From the NCBI GenBank assembly GCA_016946835.1, contig JACVTC010000085.1, forward strand, positions 124,001-188,000: 64,000 nucleotides of DNA. Direction: 5' to 3'. The stretch comes from Neocallimastix lanati (nom. inval.). Taxonomy: Eukaryota > Neocallimastigomycota > Neocallimastigomycetes > Neocallimastigales > Neocallimastigaceae. The notes below the pieces were generated by a model. It did not search any database, was not told the DNA's origin, and saw only the letters and a program-made list of their open reading frames with translations. Both the position numbers and the translations under genes were made by a program. Position 1 is the first letter of the stretch, and every line of letters begins with the position of its first letter. Positions 42,601 to 55,370 of this stretch are shown here, piece after piece.

Positions 42601-43786
42601 CAATGAAGAAGAAAATAATTCATACTCAACAAGTGATTCAGAAAATGAAGATGAATCACATTTATTTCACTGGAAGTGTTACTATTTCAAAATCCAATAA
42701 TAATAACTCAAATAAAATGACACACTGGATTATAGATAGCGGAACTGGAAGTTTAACGAATGACATTAAAAATCTACATTATACATCCAGAGTCAATAAT
42801 AAAAAATTATTTATCCAAATGGCAAAATTGATGAAATTAAACAAATTGGAAATTACATAGGAAAATTCAATAACAATGATTTTACATTATCAAATGTATA
42901 TTATACATCTAATATACAAAACAATTTAATCTCTACACATTTAATTCTAGATAATGGATGTAAAATAATTATGGAACAAATTGATGGTACTGACAGATTA
43001 CAAATCTATAAAAATAAATTAATAGCTAATATCTTTAAAAATGACAAACATTTATTTACATTTAAAACATTCCCATGCAAAATTACATCCAACAACAATA
43101 ATCATATTCATAACATCAATTACGATTTATGGCATGCCATACTTGGGCATTTCAACAATAACAAAGATATCAAATTGTTCGTTTTAGAGCATACTTCAAA
43201 CCATAATAAAAAAGACTGTCATCAATGCAAAATAAATAAGTTAAAGAAAAATCCATTCTATTCCTCTTTTAAAAAGGCGGAAAAACCAATGGAACTTATT
43301 CATACTGACGTTGTTGGTAAACTTGAGAATTTCTATCTTGGATTTAATTATTATGTTAGATTTTTAGATGACTATTCTCATAAGGTTTGGGTATTTTTAT
43401 TAAAGAATAAAAGTGATGTTTATAATACTTTTATTTTCTTTAATAAACACATTTTAAATACTACACCTTACAAAATTATTAATTTAAAATCCGATAATGG
43501 CACAGAATATATTAATAAAAATTTAATATCTTATCTCCAATCCGAAGGTATAAATTTTATTCACTCAATACCTGGAAATCCTCAACAAAATGTAAGAGCC
43601 GAAAAGTTAAATCAAACCTTAAATAATTGTGCTAAAACTCTTTTAAATTCTGCTAAGCTTCCTTTAAAATTCTGAGATTTAGCCATTCTTTGTACTGCTC
43701 ATTTATATAATTTAAATCCTCATCAATCTATCAACAATAATATTTCTTATGAATTATTCTTTAAAAAACCAGCTGATATTACTCAC
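42601..43786 (+). pseudogene. Copia protease and integrase
   Basis: The protease active site WIIDSGTGSLTNDIKNL is encoded near 42723. Integrase follows with LWHAILGHFNN and CHQCKINK (zinc finger), HTDVVGKLE (first Asp), LKSDNGTEYI (second Asp) and NPQQNVRAEKLNQTL (Glu). A TGA at 43673-43675 stands where copia integrases have Trp (LPLKF-stop-DLAILC). The same frame then continues TAHLYNLNPHQS. Confidence 0.93.
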
Positions 43787-46051
43787 TTGAAAGTTTTTGG
43801 TTGTAAGGCATTTTTTTACAATAATTATAAAACTAACAAATTTGAAAATAATTCTAAACCAGGCATTTTTGTAGGATATGCTAATGATTCTCTTGGCTAT
43901 CGGATTCTTGACTTAGAAACAAACTCCATTGTAACTGCCAGAGATGTATATTTTATGGAAGAAGTACCTGGTACCATTAATACTTCTTTCTTCATCAATA
44001 AATATATTGATTCTGTTATCGATTTTCAATATTCTTTAATTGAGGGGGAAAATAATTTTTCTTCCGATAATGATAATATTCAATTAAAAAATCTTTCAAA
44101 TCCTCAACAGCATAATAATAATAATAATAATAATAATAATTATAATACATAATAATAATAATAATAATAATACCACGAATAATAATAATAAAAATAACTC
44201 CAATTATAATAATAACAATGATGTGAAAAATAATTCTAAAAATTCAAAAATTGAAAATGATGTCATGAACAATGCTGATGAAAACTTCGGAAATTTAAAT
44301 AATTATTATACTATTATATATGATAATACTGATAATAATACTAAATCAAATATAAGCAAAAAATATACCGAAGTTAATAATAAAGAATTCAACAAAAGGA
44401 AAAGATCAACAGATGATAATAATACAAATGATAATGAAAATAATGATAGTGATTCTGATATTGAACCACTCAGTCAGAAAAAAATAAAAATATTAAATAA
44501 AAATAAAAATAAAGAACATAAAATATTAAATATTTTAACTAAAGACCCAACCAACTTCAATCAAGCTCTTAAAACAAAAAACGCTGAAAAATGGAAAATC
44601 CCAATTAATGACGAATTGAACAATATATACAATAACAAAGTAATGAAAATAGTGGATAAGATTCCAATGCAAATATTATTGATACTAAATGGGTATTTAC
44701 TACAAAAGACAATAATACCAAAAAGGCACGACTTGTAGCTAAAGGTTTTCAACAAATTCCAGGTCAAGATTTCGTAGAAACTTATTCACCAACAGTACAA
44801 GCAGACAGTTTAAGACTAACAGTAGCCATTGCCGCTAATTTAAATTGGAATTTAAAACAACTGGATATTAAAGCAGCTTACCAAGACGCCAAATTTGATT
44901 ATGAAATATACACTAATATTCCAGAAGGTGATAATAACTATAAAAGGAAAAATAGACATTGGTTATTAAAAAAGGCCTTATACGAATTAAAACAGGCTGG
45001 TCGTATGTGGTTTAATGAATTATCAAAATTTCTAAAGAGTACTGGTTATATTCAATATAAAACAGATAAATGCTTATTTGGAAAATATAATAAAAATAAA
45101 AAATTAATAAGTTTATTGACTTTATATGTTGACGATATTTTAATTACAGGTTATGATAATGAAATAAACAAAACTATTGAAAGACTTAAATATAAATATA
45201 AAATATCAAAGGAATCATTTGCAAATAAAATTATTGGTATCAACATATACAAAACCAAAAATGGTTATAAAATAAATCAAACAGACTATATTGATAAAAT
45301 TATTGATAGATATAATACGAACAAAACCAAACATATTAAAACCCCTACTAGAAAGATCTCTGAAAAGGAAAGAGAAGGATCCCCATCCGTAAATGTTCAA
45401 GAATTTAAATCTTTATTAGGAGCATTACTCTATATTGCCGTAAAATCAAGACCTGATATATCATTTGCTGTAAATCAGGCTTCCAGACATTGTGAAGAAC
45501 CTACGGAAGTGGACTATAAATCTTTAATGAATATATTACAATATTTAAATTGTACAAAAAATAAATCAATTTATTATAACAGAAACAGTGAATTTATTGG
45601 TTATTCAGATTCAGACTTCGCAAATGATGAAACTACAAGAAAATCAACCAGTGGATATATTTATTTATTAGGTGATAGCCCTATATCATGGAAAACTCAA
45701 TTACAAAAGACTATTACTTTATCAACTGTAGAAGCAGAATTCGTTAGTTTAACAGAATGTGCTAAACAAGACTTATGGTTTAAAAATTGATTTAAAGAGA
45801 TATTCGATAAAGAAATTAAAATTAAAATAATGGTTGATAATAAAGCATGTATTGCTATTGCTCAGGATACTAACTCAAAAATTAGGTGTAAACATATTGA
45901 TATAAGATATAAATTTATTCAAGAGAAAATATTAGAAAATAAATTTTAATTAAAATATATCAACACAGAAAAGATGCTAGCTGATCCTTTAACGAAAAGT
46001 ATTTCTGGAATTAATATGAAAATATTTATTGATAAAATATTCAAAGATTAA
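43787..46051 (+). pseudogene. Copia integrase end, reverse transcriptase and RNase H
   Basis: Starts with KVFGCKAFFYNN and KPGIFVGYANDSLGYRILD, conserved at the integrase C-terminus. An Asn-rich linker of AAT repeats (44110-44220) follows. RT shows ARLVAKGFQQIPGQDFVETY, QLDIKAAYQDAK and an intact YVDDILITG (45127-45153). RNase H shows GYSDSDFANDETTRKSTSGY and DNKACIAIAQDT. A TGA at 45788-45790 replaces Trp in LWFKNW, a TAA lies near 45948, and frames change near 44690. It ends at TAA 46049-46051. Confidence 0.93.
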
Positions 46052-46140
46052 AATAATTAAATAAAAAAAAATAAAAAAAAATAAAATAAAATAAAATAAA
46101 ATTAAAATAGTTAAACTACTAATGCATAATGTAGGGGGAA

Positions 46141-46330
46141 TGTTAAGGTTCACACTTATTTTATGTACATTATGACATTACATAGTGTATACATACTTAT
46201 ATAAAAGAAATAATGTAATTTTATATTTGAAAGAGAGGTCTTTCATTTTAATAAAATATAATATAAAATAATAGTTAATTGACTAATATTATTATATATT
46301 TATCATTAAGTGTGCTTTAATTTCTTAACA
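46141..46330 (+). repeat. Copia 3' LTR (190 bp)
   Basis: Pair of 41277-41471, differing mainly by a short deletion near 46197 and a few substitutions. Preceded directly by the polypurine tract. Confidence 0.93.
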
Positions 46331-46611
46331 ATATTTGATATTAATAAAAGATTTTAATAAGAATATTTAATAATAATTTTTATTATATTTGATATTAATA
46401 AATGATTTTTATAAGAATATTTAATAATAATTTTTATTATATTTAATATTAATAAAAGATTTTTATTAGAATATTTAATAATAATTTTTATTATATTTAA
46501 TATTAATAAAAGAAATTTATAAGAATATTTAATAATAATTTTTATTATATTTAATATTAATAAAAGAAATTTATAAGAATATTTAATAATAATTTTTATT
46601 ATATTTGATAT

Positions 46612-47378
46612 TGTAAAGAGTTCTATCAGAAACAGATTACAAATAACAAATTTTAACACAAAAATAAAAAAACACGTAATAAAAATTCGTTTTTTTAAAT
46701 AAAATAATCTTTATTAATTAAAAAAATTAAATCTCTTTTTTGTTATTAACTATCATATAGTCAATAACTAATACATCGATTTAATTATAGAAATTTACAT
46801 GTATTTATATTTTTTCATTATTACATTATAATATATTATTTCTATCTAATTTACATATATTACTATTTATTTATAAACAAAACATTTATTAATAATTTTA
46901 TTAAATAATAATTAACTAAACTAAACAATAATTAATTTAATAAACTTTCAACTTATTTACAATAATAATTAAATTCAATAACAACTCATTTATTATATAT
47001 TTATTATATAAATATTATTAATACTAATGTTTATATATTTACAATTCAAAACTATTTTTGTAAACTATTTAAACTAATTTTAACTATTTAAAACTATTCC
47101 GAAATTAATTTTAAAGTATTTTAAACTAACTAAACTAAATTAACTAAGTTAAATAGAATAACTATTTTAAATAAACTAAACTAAATTAACTAACTTAAAT
47201 AAATTATTTAGATTTAAGTTATTATCCAAAATTATTTAAATAATAATTTTTCCTTTATGAAAAGTTTACATAAATTTATAATTAATTTTCATATACGTAA
47301 ATCATAAATTTATGTAATTTTATTACATTAATTAATTATGTAATAATTAATTATTAAAGATTTTATTAAATCTTTACA
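46612..47378 (-). repeat. Solo LTR, chromovirus G2-like, with 5-bp TSD
   Basis: TGTAAAG to CTTTACA, flanked by GATAT on both sides (46607-46611, 47379-47383). On the minus strand TATAAATAC precedes ATCGATGTATTAGTTAT, a variant of the block in the chromovirus LTRs. It is inserted in the tandem repeats of G4 copy 1. Confidence 0.9.
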
Positions 47379-47537
47379 GATATTAATAAAGGAAATTAAT
47401 AAGAATATTTAATAATAATTTTTATTATATTTGATATTAATAAAAGATTTTAATAAGAATATTTAATAATAATTTTATTTTATTATTATTAAGAGTTTTT
47501 AATAGGAAATACAAGGTATTTAGTGACACCCGTATCA

Positions 47538-48330
47538 TAAATGTAAGAAATAATAATTATTTACTAATAAATAATTATTATTTCTTAGTCTTTATAATTA
47601 TTGATAATAATTATAAATTTATTTAAATTATAACAAAATTTTATTTAATTAAATATTAATTATTCATTTATAAATAATTATAATTTATTATATATTTAAT
47701 TATTAAATTTATTAGTTTTAAGTTTATTTATTTAATTAAACTGTAAACAAACACATTATGTATTCTATTATGTATTTAATAATGTATTCTGTATTTTATT
47801 TAATATTTTATTTTCCTTTTTTGTAAATTTATTATTTTAAGATCGAATTATTTTTTAATTATTTTATTCTTTTATTTTCGATCATTAGATTAGATTAGGA
47901 ATCGGTTAATTAGGGTTTTTTCCAATTTCTTCTTAAAAGTAATTGGTTTTACCTAATTGATACGATGATCGATATGGATAGAAAATCGATCAAAAATCTT
48001 ATCTAGGTTTTTCTGTCTAATCTTTTCCTAGATAAGAAATTTGTTAAGATTAGAAAAACCTTTTTTATTTAACCTTATTTTAACAAAAAAATATAAATAA
48101 GGCTCTTGAGTTCTCTTTAAGAAATCAAGAGTTATTATTATAAAAATATAGTTATAATAGTAACAATTTTATATTTTAAACTTTAACAAATTAATAAAAT
48201 ATTTTATTCAAAAAACATACTTTAAAAAATTAAATTTATACAAATCTTTCTTCCTTCTTATTTTTAGTGTTATTATCATAATTAATTTTATAATAAACTC
48301 CACCAATATTCAGGTAAAACTTTTTTTTAT
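47538..48330 (+). repeat. G3 LTR-like sequence, copy 1
   Basis: Shares long blocks with 51230-51860, including AATCGGTTAATTA, CGATGATCGATATGGATAGA and a promoter-like TATAAATAAGG followed by the CTCTTGA/TCAAGAG hairpin (48103-48131). Ends were not resolved. Confidence 0.65.
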
Positions 48331-49253
48331 TTTCTCAACCTAATGAATTAATCGTTAAGTTGAAGTTAATAATCATATTAAGTGATAGTACTTAGTATGA
48401 TTATTACAATAAAGTGGTACAGAATTGAAGATTATTTAAAAAAAAAATAATATATTCTAATAATTAAAAATCTAATTTTTCACTAACAAAATAAATATTA
48501 TTTTAACTATTCTAATATAAATAACTTAAATAAATATTTTAATAAAATTTATCTCTAAATTAAAACTAAATTACCAAACAAACTAAATATTTAAACTAAC
48601 CAAAATTATTTTTATCCTTAACTATAATAAAACACAAAAACAAAACTAATCAATTTAACTAGAGAACAATTTAATTTTATTTAATTATTTATTTAATTAT
48701 TTATTAATACTAATATTAAATATTTACTATTTCATTCTCGAAAAATTAAAAGAAAAATATAAAAATAAAGTTGAAAGAAGAGGAAGAACTAAAGTATTGT
48801 TTTACTTTGTTCTTTTTATATCTTTAAAACATTTATTTGATTGGAGTAAAAATAAAAATAAAAATATAAAATATAATAAAAATATAATAACAAAAATATA
48901 ATAATTTTATAATAATAAAATATAATAAAATATAATTTTAATATAATATTTAATATAAGATAATAATAAAAATATAATAAAGTATAATAAAAATTTTATA
49001 ATAAAAATATAAAATAATAATAAATATAATTTTAATTATTTATAATAAAATATCTAATTGTTTACTATTACAATATTAAATAAATACAATTAATACATTA
49101 TTTTAAATAATTTAGTTATTTATACATATTTAATTTCCTTATTATATATTTTAATACTTTAGTATTTTATTCTTATTTATTTATTAATTAATCTTAATAG
49201 TTTATTTAATTTTTTATTTATTTTTTATTTATTATTTGTATCGTAACAAAAGT
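48331..49253. other. Gene-free AT-rich stretch
   Basis: Simple AAAATATAATA-type repeats at 48850-49030. A short purine-rich block (GAAAGAAGAGGAAGAAC) lies near 48773. Nothing coding. Confidence 0.65.
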
Positions 49254-49712
49254 TGATACGATATTTTATTTATGTATCTAAATTAATATTTATTTATGGG
49301 CAATGACAATAAGGAATTATGACAAAATAATATATTCTAATATTAAATAGAAATAACACATACAATAATACAAAATAAAGTAATAAATATATCTTTTTAA
49401 TGTTCTCTTTATTTATTATTAATTATTAATTATTACATCAATTATTATTACTCATATAAATATTATAATTAATTATCTCAAATATATATAATATCTCTTT
49501 TTAACTATACTAAAATAAAATATAAAAATAGCTATTTATGTGAATTATTTTATCATAAGTATAAACTTATAAATAAAAGAATTCTCCGTTTAATAATTAT
49601 TATTCTAAAATTATATATATTATTATAAAATTATTATTGACCAATAATATTTAAGTATTTCTTTAACCTAAAGAATCTATCTAAATACCATTTTTATAGT
49701 GGTCACGTATCA
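49254..49712 (-). repeat. G5 solo LTR, copy 2
   Basis: Near-identical to 40083-40540. Flanked by AAGT on both sides (49250-49253, 49713-49716); AAAGT if the last LTR base is counted as duplication. Confidence 0.85.
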
Positions 49713-49720
49713 AAGTTAGT

Positions 49721-50988
49721 TGTAACAGATACATGGTAACTTCAAGCCTATCCAATGATAGTTCTTTGGTTACGTAACGTATCTCTAAACAGCTAGCAAT
49801 TTCGGCTAATCAAATAAAATCTTTTGTTAATTTCGTACATTAAATTTTATTATTTTATAATTAATTATATAGTTAAATACTTAGTTAAATATATTTTATT
49901 TAGTGATTAGTAAACTAAGTTAAATTAAATTATTTACCAATCATAATATTATTGACATGTATAAATAATAATTGAACTTGTAACTGTAACGCACTAGCGT
50001 TACTATTAACGTAAATTGTTGTTATAAATATTAATATTAATAAATAAAATATAATTATTAAATAAAATATATTACTCAGTGTAAGCCCAGTAACTGATAA
50101 CAAATAGAGTTATAAAGTGCTGCGCTATATTCTAGTGTAATAGGAAATAATAGTTATAAAATTAATTAATTTAGTGTTTATTATTAACAACTCGAATAGA
50201 GAGGTGTTAAGTTATCTTAGCCTTTAGTGTTAAGATTTTGATATAATTTATAGTTTAAATTTAAATATAATAATATGTTCTATTAAAAGATATTCACTAA
50301 GTCGATATGTCTATATAGTAATATACTATATAGATATATAATAATAATAATAAATATTTAAATGTTTAGTTTAATAAAAATTTATTTACAATAAACTTTG
50401 ATAATTAGAATTATCAAATTAATTTGATTTTAAATTTATTTATTTTATTTAATAATAAAATATCTATAATATATTACTATTAAGGTAATTTTACAATAAC
50501 CTTACAAAGAACATAAAAGATAGATTTTTACATCTTTCTTTTATACTTTGTAAGTTACATAATAATAATATTTAATTATAAGATAATAATAATATAAATA
50601 ATAATAAAATATAATATAAATTTAATTATATAATTAATTTGAATAATTGAATTTAATATAGATATGTTGTAAACATATATAAAAACATAATATGAATAAA
50701 ATACACGTGACGTCAAATGTATCATTGAAATTAATTATTAATATAAACCTTATTTATTAATATTCTCAGGATTATTAAGCCTAAGATAACCCTTTAAATA
50801 TTAAACAAGAATTTATATTAATTATTAATTATTTAAATATATATATTATTAATAATTAAATAAATAATATTTTTAATTATTGAAATGTAAATAATTGAAA
50901 TTGAGATTTCATTTCAGTTATTATTTCAACATTTAGATTTAATTGTTATTCGTTATTTTAGTTAATAATAAACTTACCTTTTACTGTA
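49721..50988 (+). repeat. G6 LTR, copy 1, interrupted by another LTR
   Basis: Starts TGTAACAGATACATGG and ends CTTACCTTTTAC. Without the insertion at 50228-50931 it is about 559 bp, matching the 558-bp copy at 51975. Confidence 0.85.
50228..50931. repeat. Solo LTR family G7 with 5-bp TSD
   Basis: TGTTAAGATTTTG to ATTTCAACA, 704 bp, inside G6 copy 1. TTTAG flanks it on both sides (50223-50227 and 50932-50936). The uninterrupted G6 copy near 52485 proves the insertion. Confidence 0.85.
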
Positions 50989-51974
50989 AGAATCTATAAT
51001 TATTTTTAACAAAATAATTATATTTTCTTAGTTAGGTTATAATTAATATAACTTTTATTCAACTCATATTTCATTTATACACCTAATTATAATTAATAAT
51101 TTATTTAATTATATATTAAAATTTTATTTAGTTTAATATTAAAAATTTATTTAATTAAATAATTTTTATACATTTAAAATAATATTAAATTTATTTAATT
51201 ATTCACTTAATTATTAAATTTATTAGTTTTAGTTTTCTCTCACTTATTAAATCATAAACTAAAACACTATTCTGTATTCTATCATGTATTCCTTATTGTA
51301 TTAATCATGTATTTTATTATTAATGTATTGTTTTATATTTTTTATGTAAAGTTCTATAAAATAGAACTAAATAGATTAAATTTTAAATTTTATGATCGAA
51401 ATAATTTTCATTATTTTATTCTTTTATTTTCGATCATTATAATTAGATTAAGTAATCGGTTAATTAAGGTTTTTCCAATTACTTCTTAAAAGTAATCGGT
51501 TTTACTTAATTAACGCGATGATCGATATGGATAGAATATCGATCAAAAAACTTATCTAAGTTTTTCTTCTAGTCTTTTCCTAGATAAGAGATTTGTTAAG
51601 ATTAGAACCCCTTTTAATTTTAACCTTATTTTGACAAAAAAGTATAAATAAGGCTCTTGAGTTCTCTTTGAGAAATCAAGAGTTATTATTATAACAATTA
51701 TAATATAATAATAATAACAATAGTTTTAACATTTAAAATTTCTAATAAATAATAAAACAAATTATTTTAATAAAACAGATTTTATAATTAAAACTTTTCT
51801 TTATCAATTTTAGTGTTTCGTCTATTATAATTCGTTATAATAAACTCGAAAATTAGAAAGAACCATAGGTAAGAATGATTCTTTTCTAAACCTTTAATAT
51901 TAGCAGTTAGACCTAATATTAATGATTAATAATTTAATTATAATTTTTTAATTAAATTATTACATTTACATTAG
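50989..51974 (+). repeat. G3 LTR-like sequence, copy 2, and flanks
   Basis: Bases 51230-51860 match G3 copy 1 (47750-48300), with TATAAATA at 51643-51650 and hairpin 51654-51682. The first 45 bases (TGTAAGAATCTATAATTATT...) also occur at 38677-38722 beside another G6 LTR. No gene. Confidence 0.6.
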
Positions 51975-52532
51975 TGTAACAGATACATGGTAACTTCAAG
52001 CCTATCCAATGATAGTTCTTTGGTTACGTAACGTATCTCTAAACAGCTAGCAATTTCGGCTAATCAAATAAAATCTTTTATTAATTTCGTACATTAAATT
52101 TTATTATTTTATAATTAATTATATAGTTAAATACTTAGTTAAATATATATTTTATTTAGTGATTAGTAAACTAAGTTAAATTAAATTATTTACCAATCAT
52201 AATATTATTGACGTGTATAAATAATAATTGAACTTGTAACTGTAACGCACTAGCGTTACTATTAACGTAAATTGTTGTTATAAATATTAATATTAATAAA
52301 TAAAATATAATTATTAAATAAAATATATTACTCGGTGTAAGCCCAGTAACTGATAACAAATAGAGTTATAAAGTGCTGCGCTATATTCTAGTGTAATAGG
52401 AGATAATAGTTATAAAATTAATTAATTTAGTGTTTATTATTAACAACTCGAATAGAGAGGTGTTAAGTTATCTTAGCCTTTAGGTTTAGTTATTATTCGT
52501 TATTTTAGTTAATAATAAACTTACCTTTTACA
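51975..52532 (+). repeat. G6 LTR, copy 2, inserted in gypsy integrase
   Basis: TGTAACAG to CTTTTACA, 558 bp. Its right end cuts the integrase frame of the element at 52533-57989 just after LDIIGP. No target duplication is visible, since the left flank is unrelated DNA. Confidence 0.85.
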
Positions 52533-55074
52533 AGGACCAATAATATCTAAACCAACTCGACGAAAAGGGGATTCTGGTGTAGTAGCATGATTTTCAGTTC
52601 CTATATTAGCTGGTTGAGGTCTATTCAACTGGCATTGATGACATGTTTTAACTAGAATTTCCACATCTTTGCTCATATTTTCCCAATAGTAATTCTTCTT
52701 CAATCTATTATAGGTTTTATGAAAACCTTCATGTCCTACGTTATGTGCAGATAATAATAGTTCAATTTTTTCTTCTTTATCGTCAATAATTTTCCTTAAT
52801 TTATTGTTTTCTTTGTAATATTTTACATCATCAATAGTTACAATTTTTCTTTTAAGGAATTCTTTAATTGATTTGCTTAAGTTTATTTCATTATTATTTG
52901 TATTAATGGAATTCGTAATTAGAATTTTTTGATTTTCTTCTTTATTTAATGGTAATCGTGAAAGAGCATCGGCGACCACATTTTTCTTTCCAGGTTTATA
53001 TTTGACAATGACATTTAGCATGCTCAAGGTAACAACCCATCTCATTTGTCTAGTGTTATTAGGTTCTTTGTTATTGTTAAATAACCCGACTAGGGGTTTA
53101 TTATCGGTAAAAAGAATTGTTTTAAAATTATTACTATTAAGGTATGATTTAAATTTTTTTGTACAATAGAAAGCAGCAGTTCCTTCAATATCTGTTACGC
53201 TGTAATTTAATTCATATTTCTTTAATGTACGACTAACATAAAATATAGGGTGTTCAACTCCTTCATTATCTTTTTGGATTAATACACCACCCAACCCGTC
53301 ATATGATGCATCTGTTCTTATTATAAATTGTTTATCGAAATTTGGAAAACTAAGTATTGGAGCTTTTACTAATTTTTCTTTTAGTTCATGGAAAGCATTT
53401 TCTTCTGTCTTGGTCCATTGAAATTTTGTATTTTTCTTCTGTAATTTATATAATGGTTGAGCAATGCTTGAATAATTTTTAATAAACTTTCTGTAATACC
53501 CCACGGCACCCAAAAAAGAACGTAATTGAGTTAAATTAGTTGGTGATTTCATAATTTTAATTGAATCAACTTTCTTTTGTACTGTTTTAATGCCTTTAGT
53601 AGTTAGAAGATGACCTAAGACTTGAACTTCTTTTTTCAAAAAGTGACATTTTGAGAGATTAACTTTAAGACCATTTTCTTTGATAATATTGAAAACATCT
53701 TGGAGATTCTTTAAGTGTTCTTCCAAGCTGCATGAAAAGATTACTAAATCGTCCATGTAGACAAAAATACATTTTCCTATTAAAGGTAAAAATATTCTAT
53801 TCATCTCCCATTGGAAAGTAGCGGGAGCATTACATAATCCGAATGGCATTACTTTAAGAGAATTTTTATTGTTATTCGGTTTAATATTTTTATTGAAGTT
53901 CTCATTTTTATTTAAGCCATTATTTAAACCATTTTCTTTATTGAAATTATTACTTTTATTCAAATTCTTATTTTTATTCGAATTCTTATTTTTATTTAAA
54001 CCATTATTTTTGTTTAAATCATTGTTTTTATTATCACAATATAATTCATTACTATTATTTCCTTTCAAATAATTTATTTCATTTACATTATCGTTGGAAT
54101 TTAGATCATTAAAATCGTTATTAAATTCCTCGTAATGAAGGGTAGAAACATTTTCAATACTTCCAATTTTTTTAATATCGTCTAATTTTTGATATAAATT
54201 ATTGTCTGTAAAATCGATAATCAATTTCATATGTCTCAAAGTATCAACACCAGTTAATACATTAAATATATCATCTTTTTCAATGAGTCTGAAAATTTCT
54301 TTAAGAGTAATATCTCCTATGGTTATTACAACCTCGAAAAGTTTGAAGACTATGGTTTCATTATTGAATGCTTGAAGAAAAGTTTCTTTTATCTGTGATA
54401 AAGGACTTATATTTATGTTATTTCTTATTAGAAAACTTTTAGTAATCAAGTTAATGCTAGAACATGAATCTAAGTATATAATTGTATCAACTCCTTCAAC
54501 TTTTCCATGAGTTTTTACTATTTTATCTTGTTTAATAGTTGATAATATATCTTCTTCGTTATAAATGGCTTCATTAATTGTAGTCATCGTTGTTAGCTTA
54601 AGAGATTTAGACAATTCTGTTCTTAATTTAGGATTCAAATCTAGTAATTGTCCAATTGTTATGTTGGCTACAGTATCTCCTACATCATGTACTATGTCAT
54701 GTCGTTTTTGATCACCTATTATTTTTACTTTTTTTATTATATTATTATTACTATTATTATTGATATCATTATTTTCTTGTTTCTTTTGGCTAGGTAGTTC
54801 TATCTCTTTAGCTAATTCAATAATTTCTTTTGCCCTTTGTTTTTTACTTTTTTGTTTTGTTTTCTGAATAGAAGGTTGACTAATAATAGATGGATCTAAA
54901 ATTTTTAAGGATTCAGTATTCCCAAGAATATTTGAATTATAAATGTCGTTGGTATTATTATTGTCTTTATTACTAAAACTAATCGTACTATTATTATTAT
55001 AATTATCAGTATTATTATTATTATCATTATTATTATTATTATCATCATTATTATTATTATTATTATTATTTTTA

Positions 55075-55112
<38 letters not shown>

Positions 55113-55370
55113 TTTATCATTATTAACGTTATCCATTTCCATTTCCATCGTATTATTATTAGCAGGAATTTTAATAGGTTGCGGGTTTGATAATAAGTTT
55201 TCTTTAATCGTTTTATGATGATAAGGTGTATTATCAATTTTATTTTTTGTTTTTCTAATGGCCGCAGCAACAATTTCCTGTTCAGAAGGGTCTTGTATAG
55301 TATGAATTATTGGTTGATGTGAATAGGTTTGATTTCTGGGAGTATTCCTTCTCCCATTAATTAGTTTAAA
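52521..55370 (-). CDS. Gypsy pol (-1 frame): protease, half RT, RNase H, truncated integrase
   Basis: Open from the frameshift site at 55370 through an internal ATG at 55148. Order: Asn-rich linker, a retropepsin-like motif IIYLDSCSSINLI (Gly of DSG is Cys), then a Lys/Asn/Leu-rich repeat tract (about 53865-54120), then RT from VMPFGLCNAPATFQ with YMDDLVIFS. The RT fingers and first catalytic Asp region, normally about 120 residues, are absent; the low-complexity tract stands in their place without breaking the frame. RNase H (IIRTDASYDGLGGVLIQ, VVADALSRLP) and the integrase zinc finger (HEGFHKTYNRLKKNYYWE, CHQCQ) are intact. Integrase ends at LDIIGP where an LTR inserted. It is probably non-autonomous. 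Confidence 0.93.
55337..55370 (-). promoter_or_regulatory. Programmed -1 frameshift signal between gag and pol
   Basis: Minus-strand TTTAAAC (55370-55364) is in the gag frame as T TTA AAC, directly before the gag stop TAA. After an 8-base spacer, TGGGAG (55356-55351) pairs with CTCCCA (55342-55337) around an 8-base loop. Reading -1 at this site enters the pol frame, which stays open 74 codons to the ATG at 55148 and beyond. Confidence 0.85.

Larger units (their letters stand above)
41277..46330 (+). mobile_element. Copia element with paired LTRs and 5-bp TSD, 5.05 kb
   Basis: LTRs 41277-41471 (195 bp) and 46141-46330 (190 bp) both begin TGTTAAGG and end CTTAACA. They are near identical. ATATT flanks both sides (41272-41276, 46331-46335). 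The primer site GATTAAGAGTCTCA follows the 5' LTR and AGGGGGAA (46133-46140) precedes the 3' LTR. The coding part has two Trp-to-TGA changes and several frameshifts, so it is recent but inactive. Confidence 0.95.
40545..47537 (+). mobile_element. Repeat family G4, copy 1, carrying two nested insertions
   Basis: Begins TGATACGGGCTGGGG and ends GACACCCGTATCA. A copia element (41277-46330) and a solo LTR (46612-47378), each with its own TSD, interrupt it. Without them it is about 1.2 kb, like the copy at 59014-60325. Its right half is an array of ~54-bp repeats (AAGAATATTTAATAATAATT core). Confidence 0.8.

Noticed and set aside
43673-43675. TGA read as Trp (altered genetic code), since three conserved Trp positions in copia elements are TGA.
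   Set aside because: Intact gypsy frames use TGG for Trp and contain no in-frame TGA, one equivalent Trp became TAG, and the same elements carry ordinary frameshifts.
49721-52532. A short complete element with G6 LTRs at both ends.
   Set aside because: The outer flanks do not match as a target duplication, and the space between contains another family's LTR rather than a primer site and polypurine tract.
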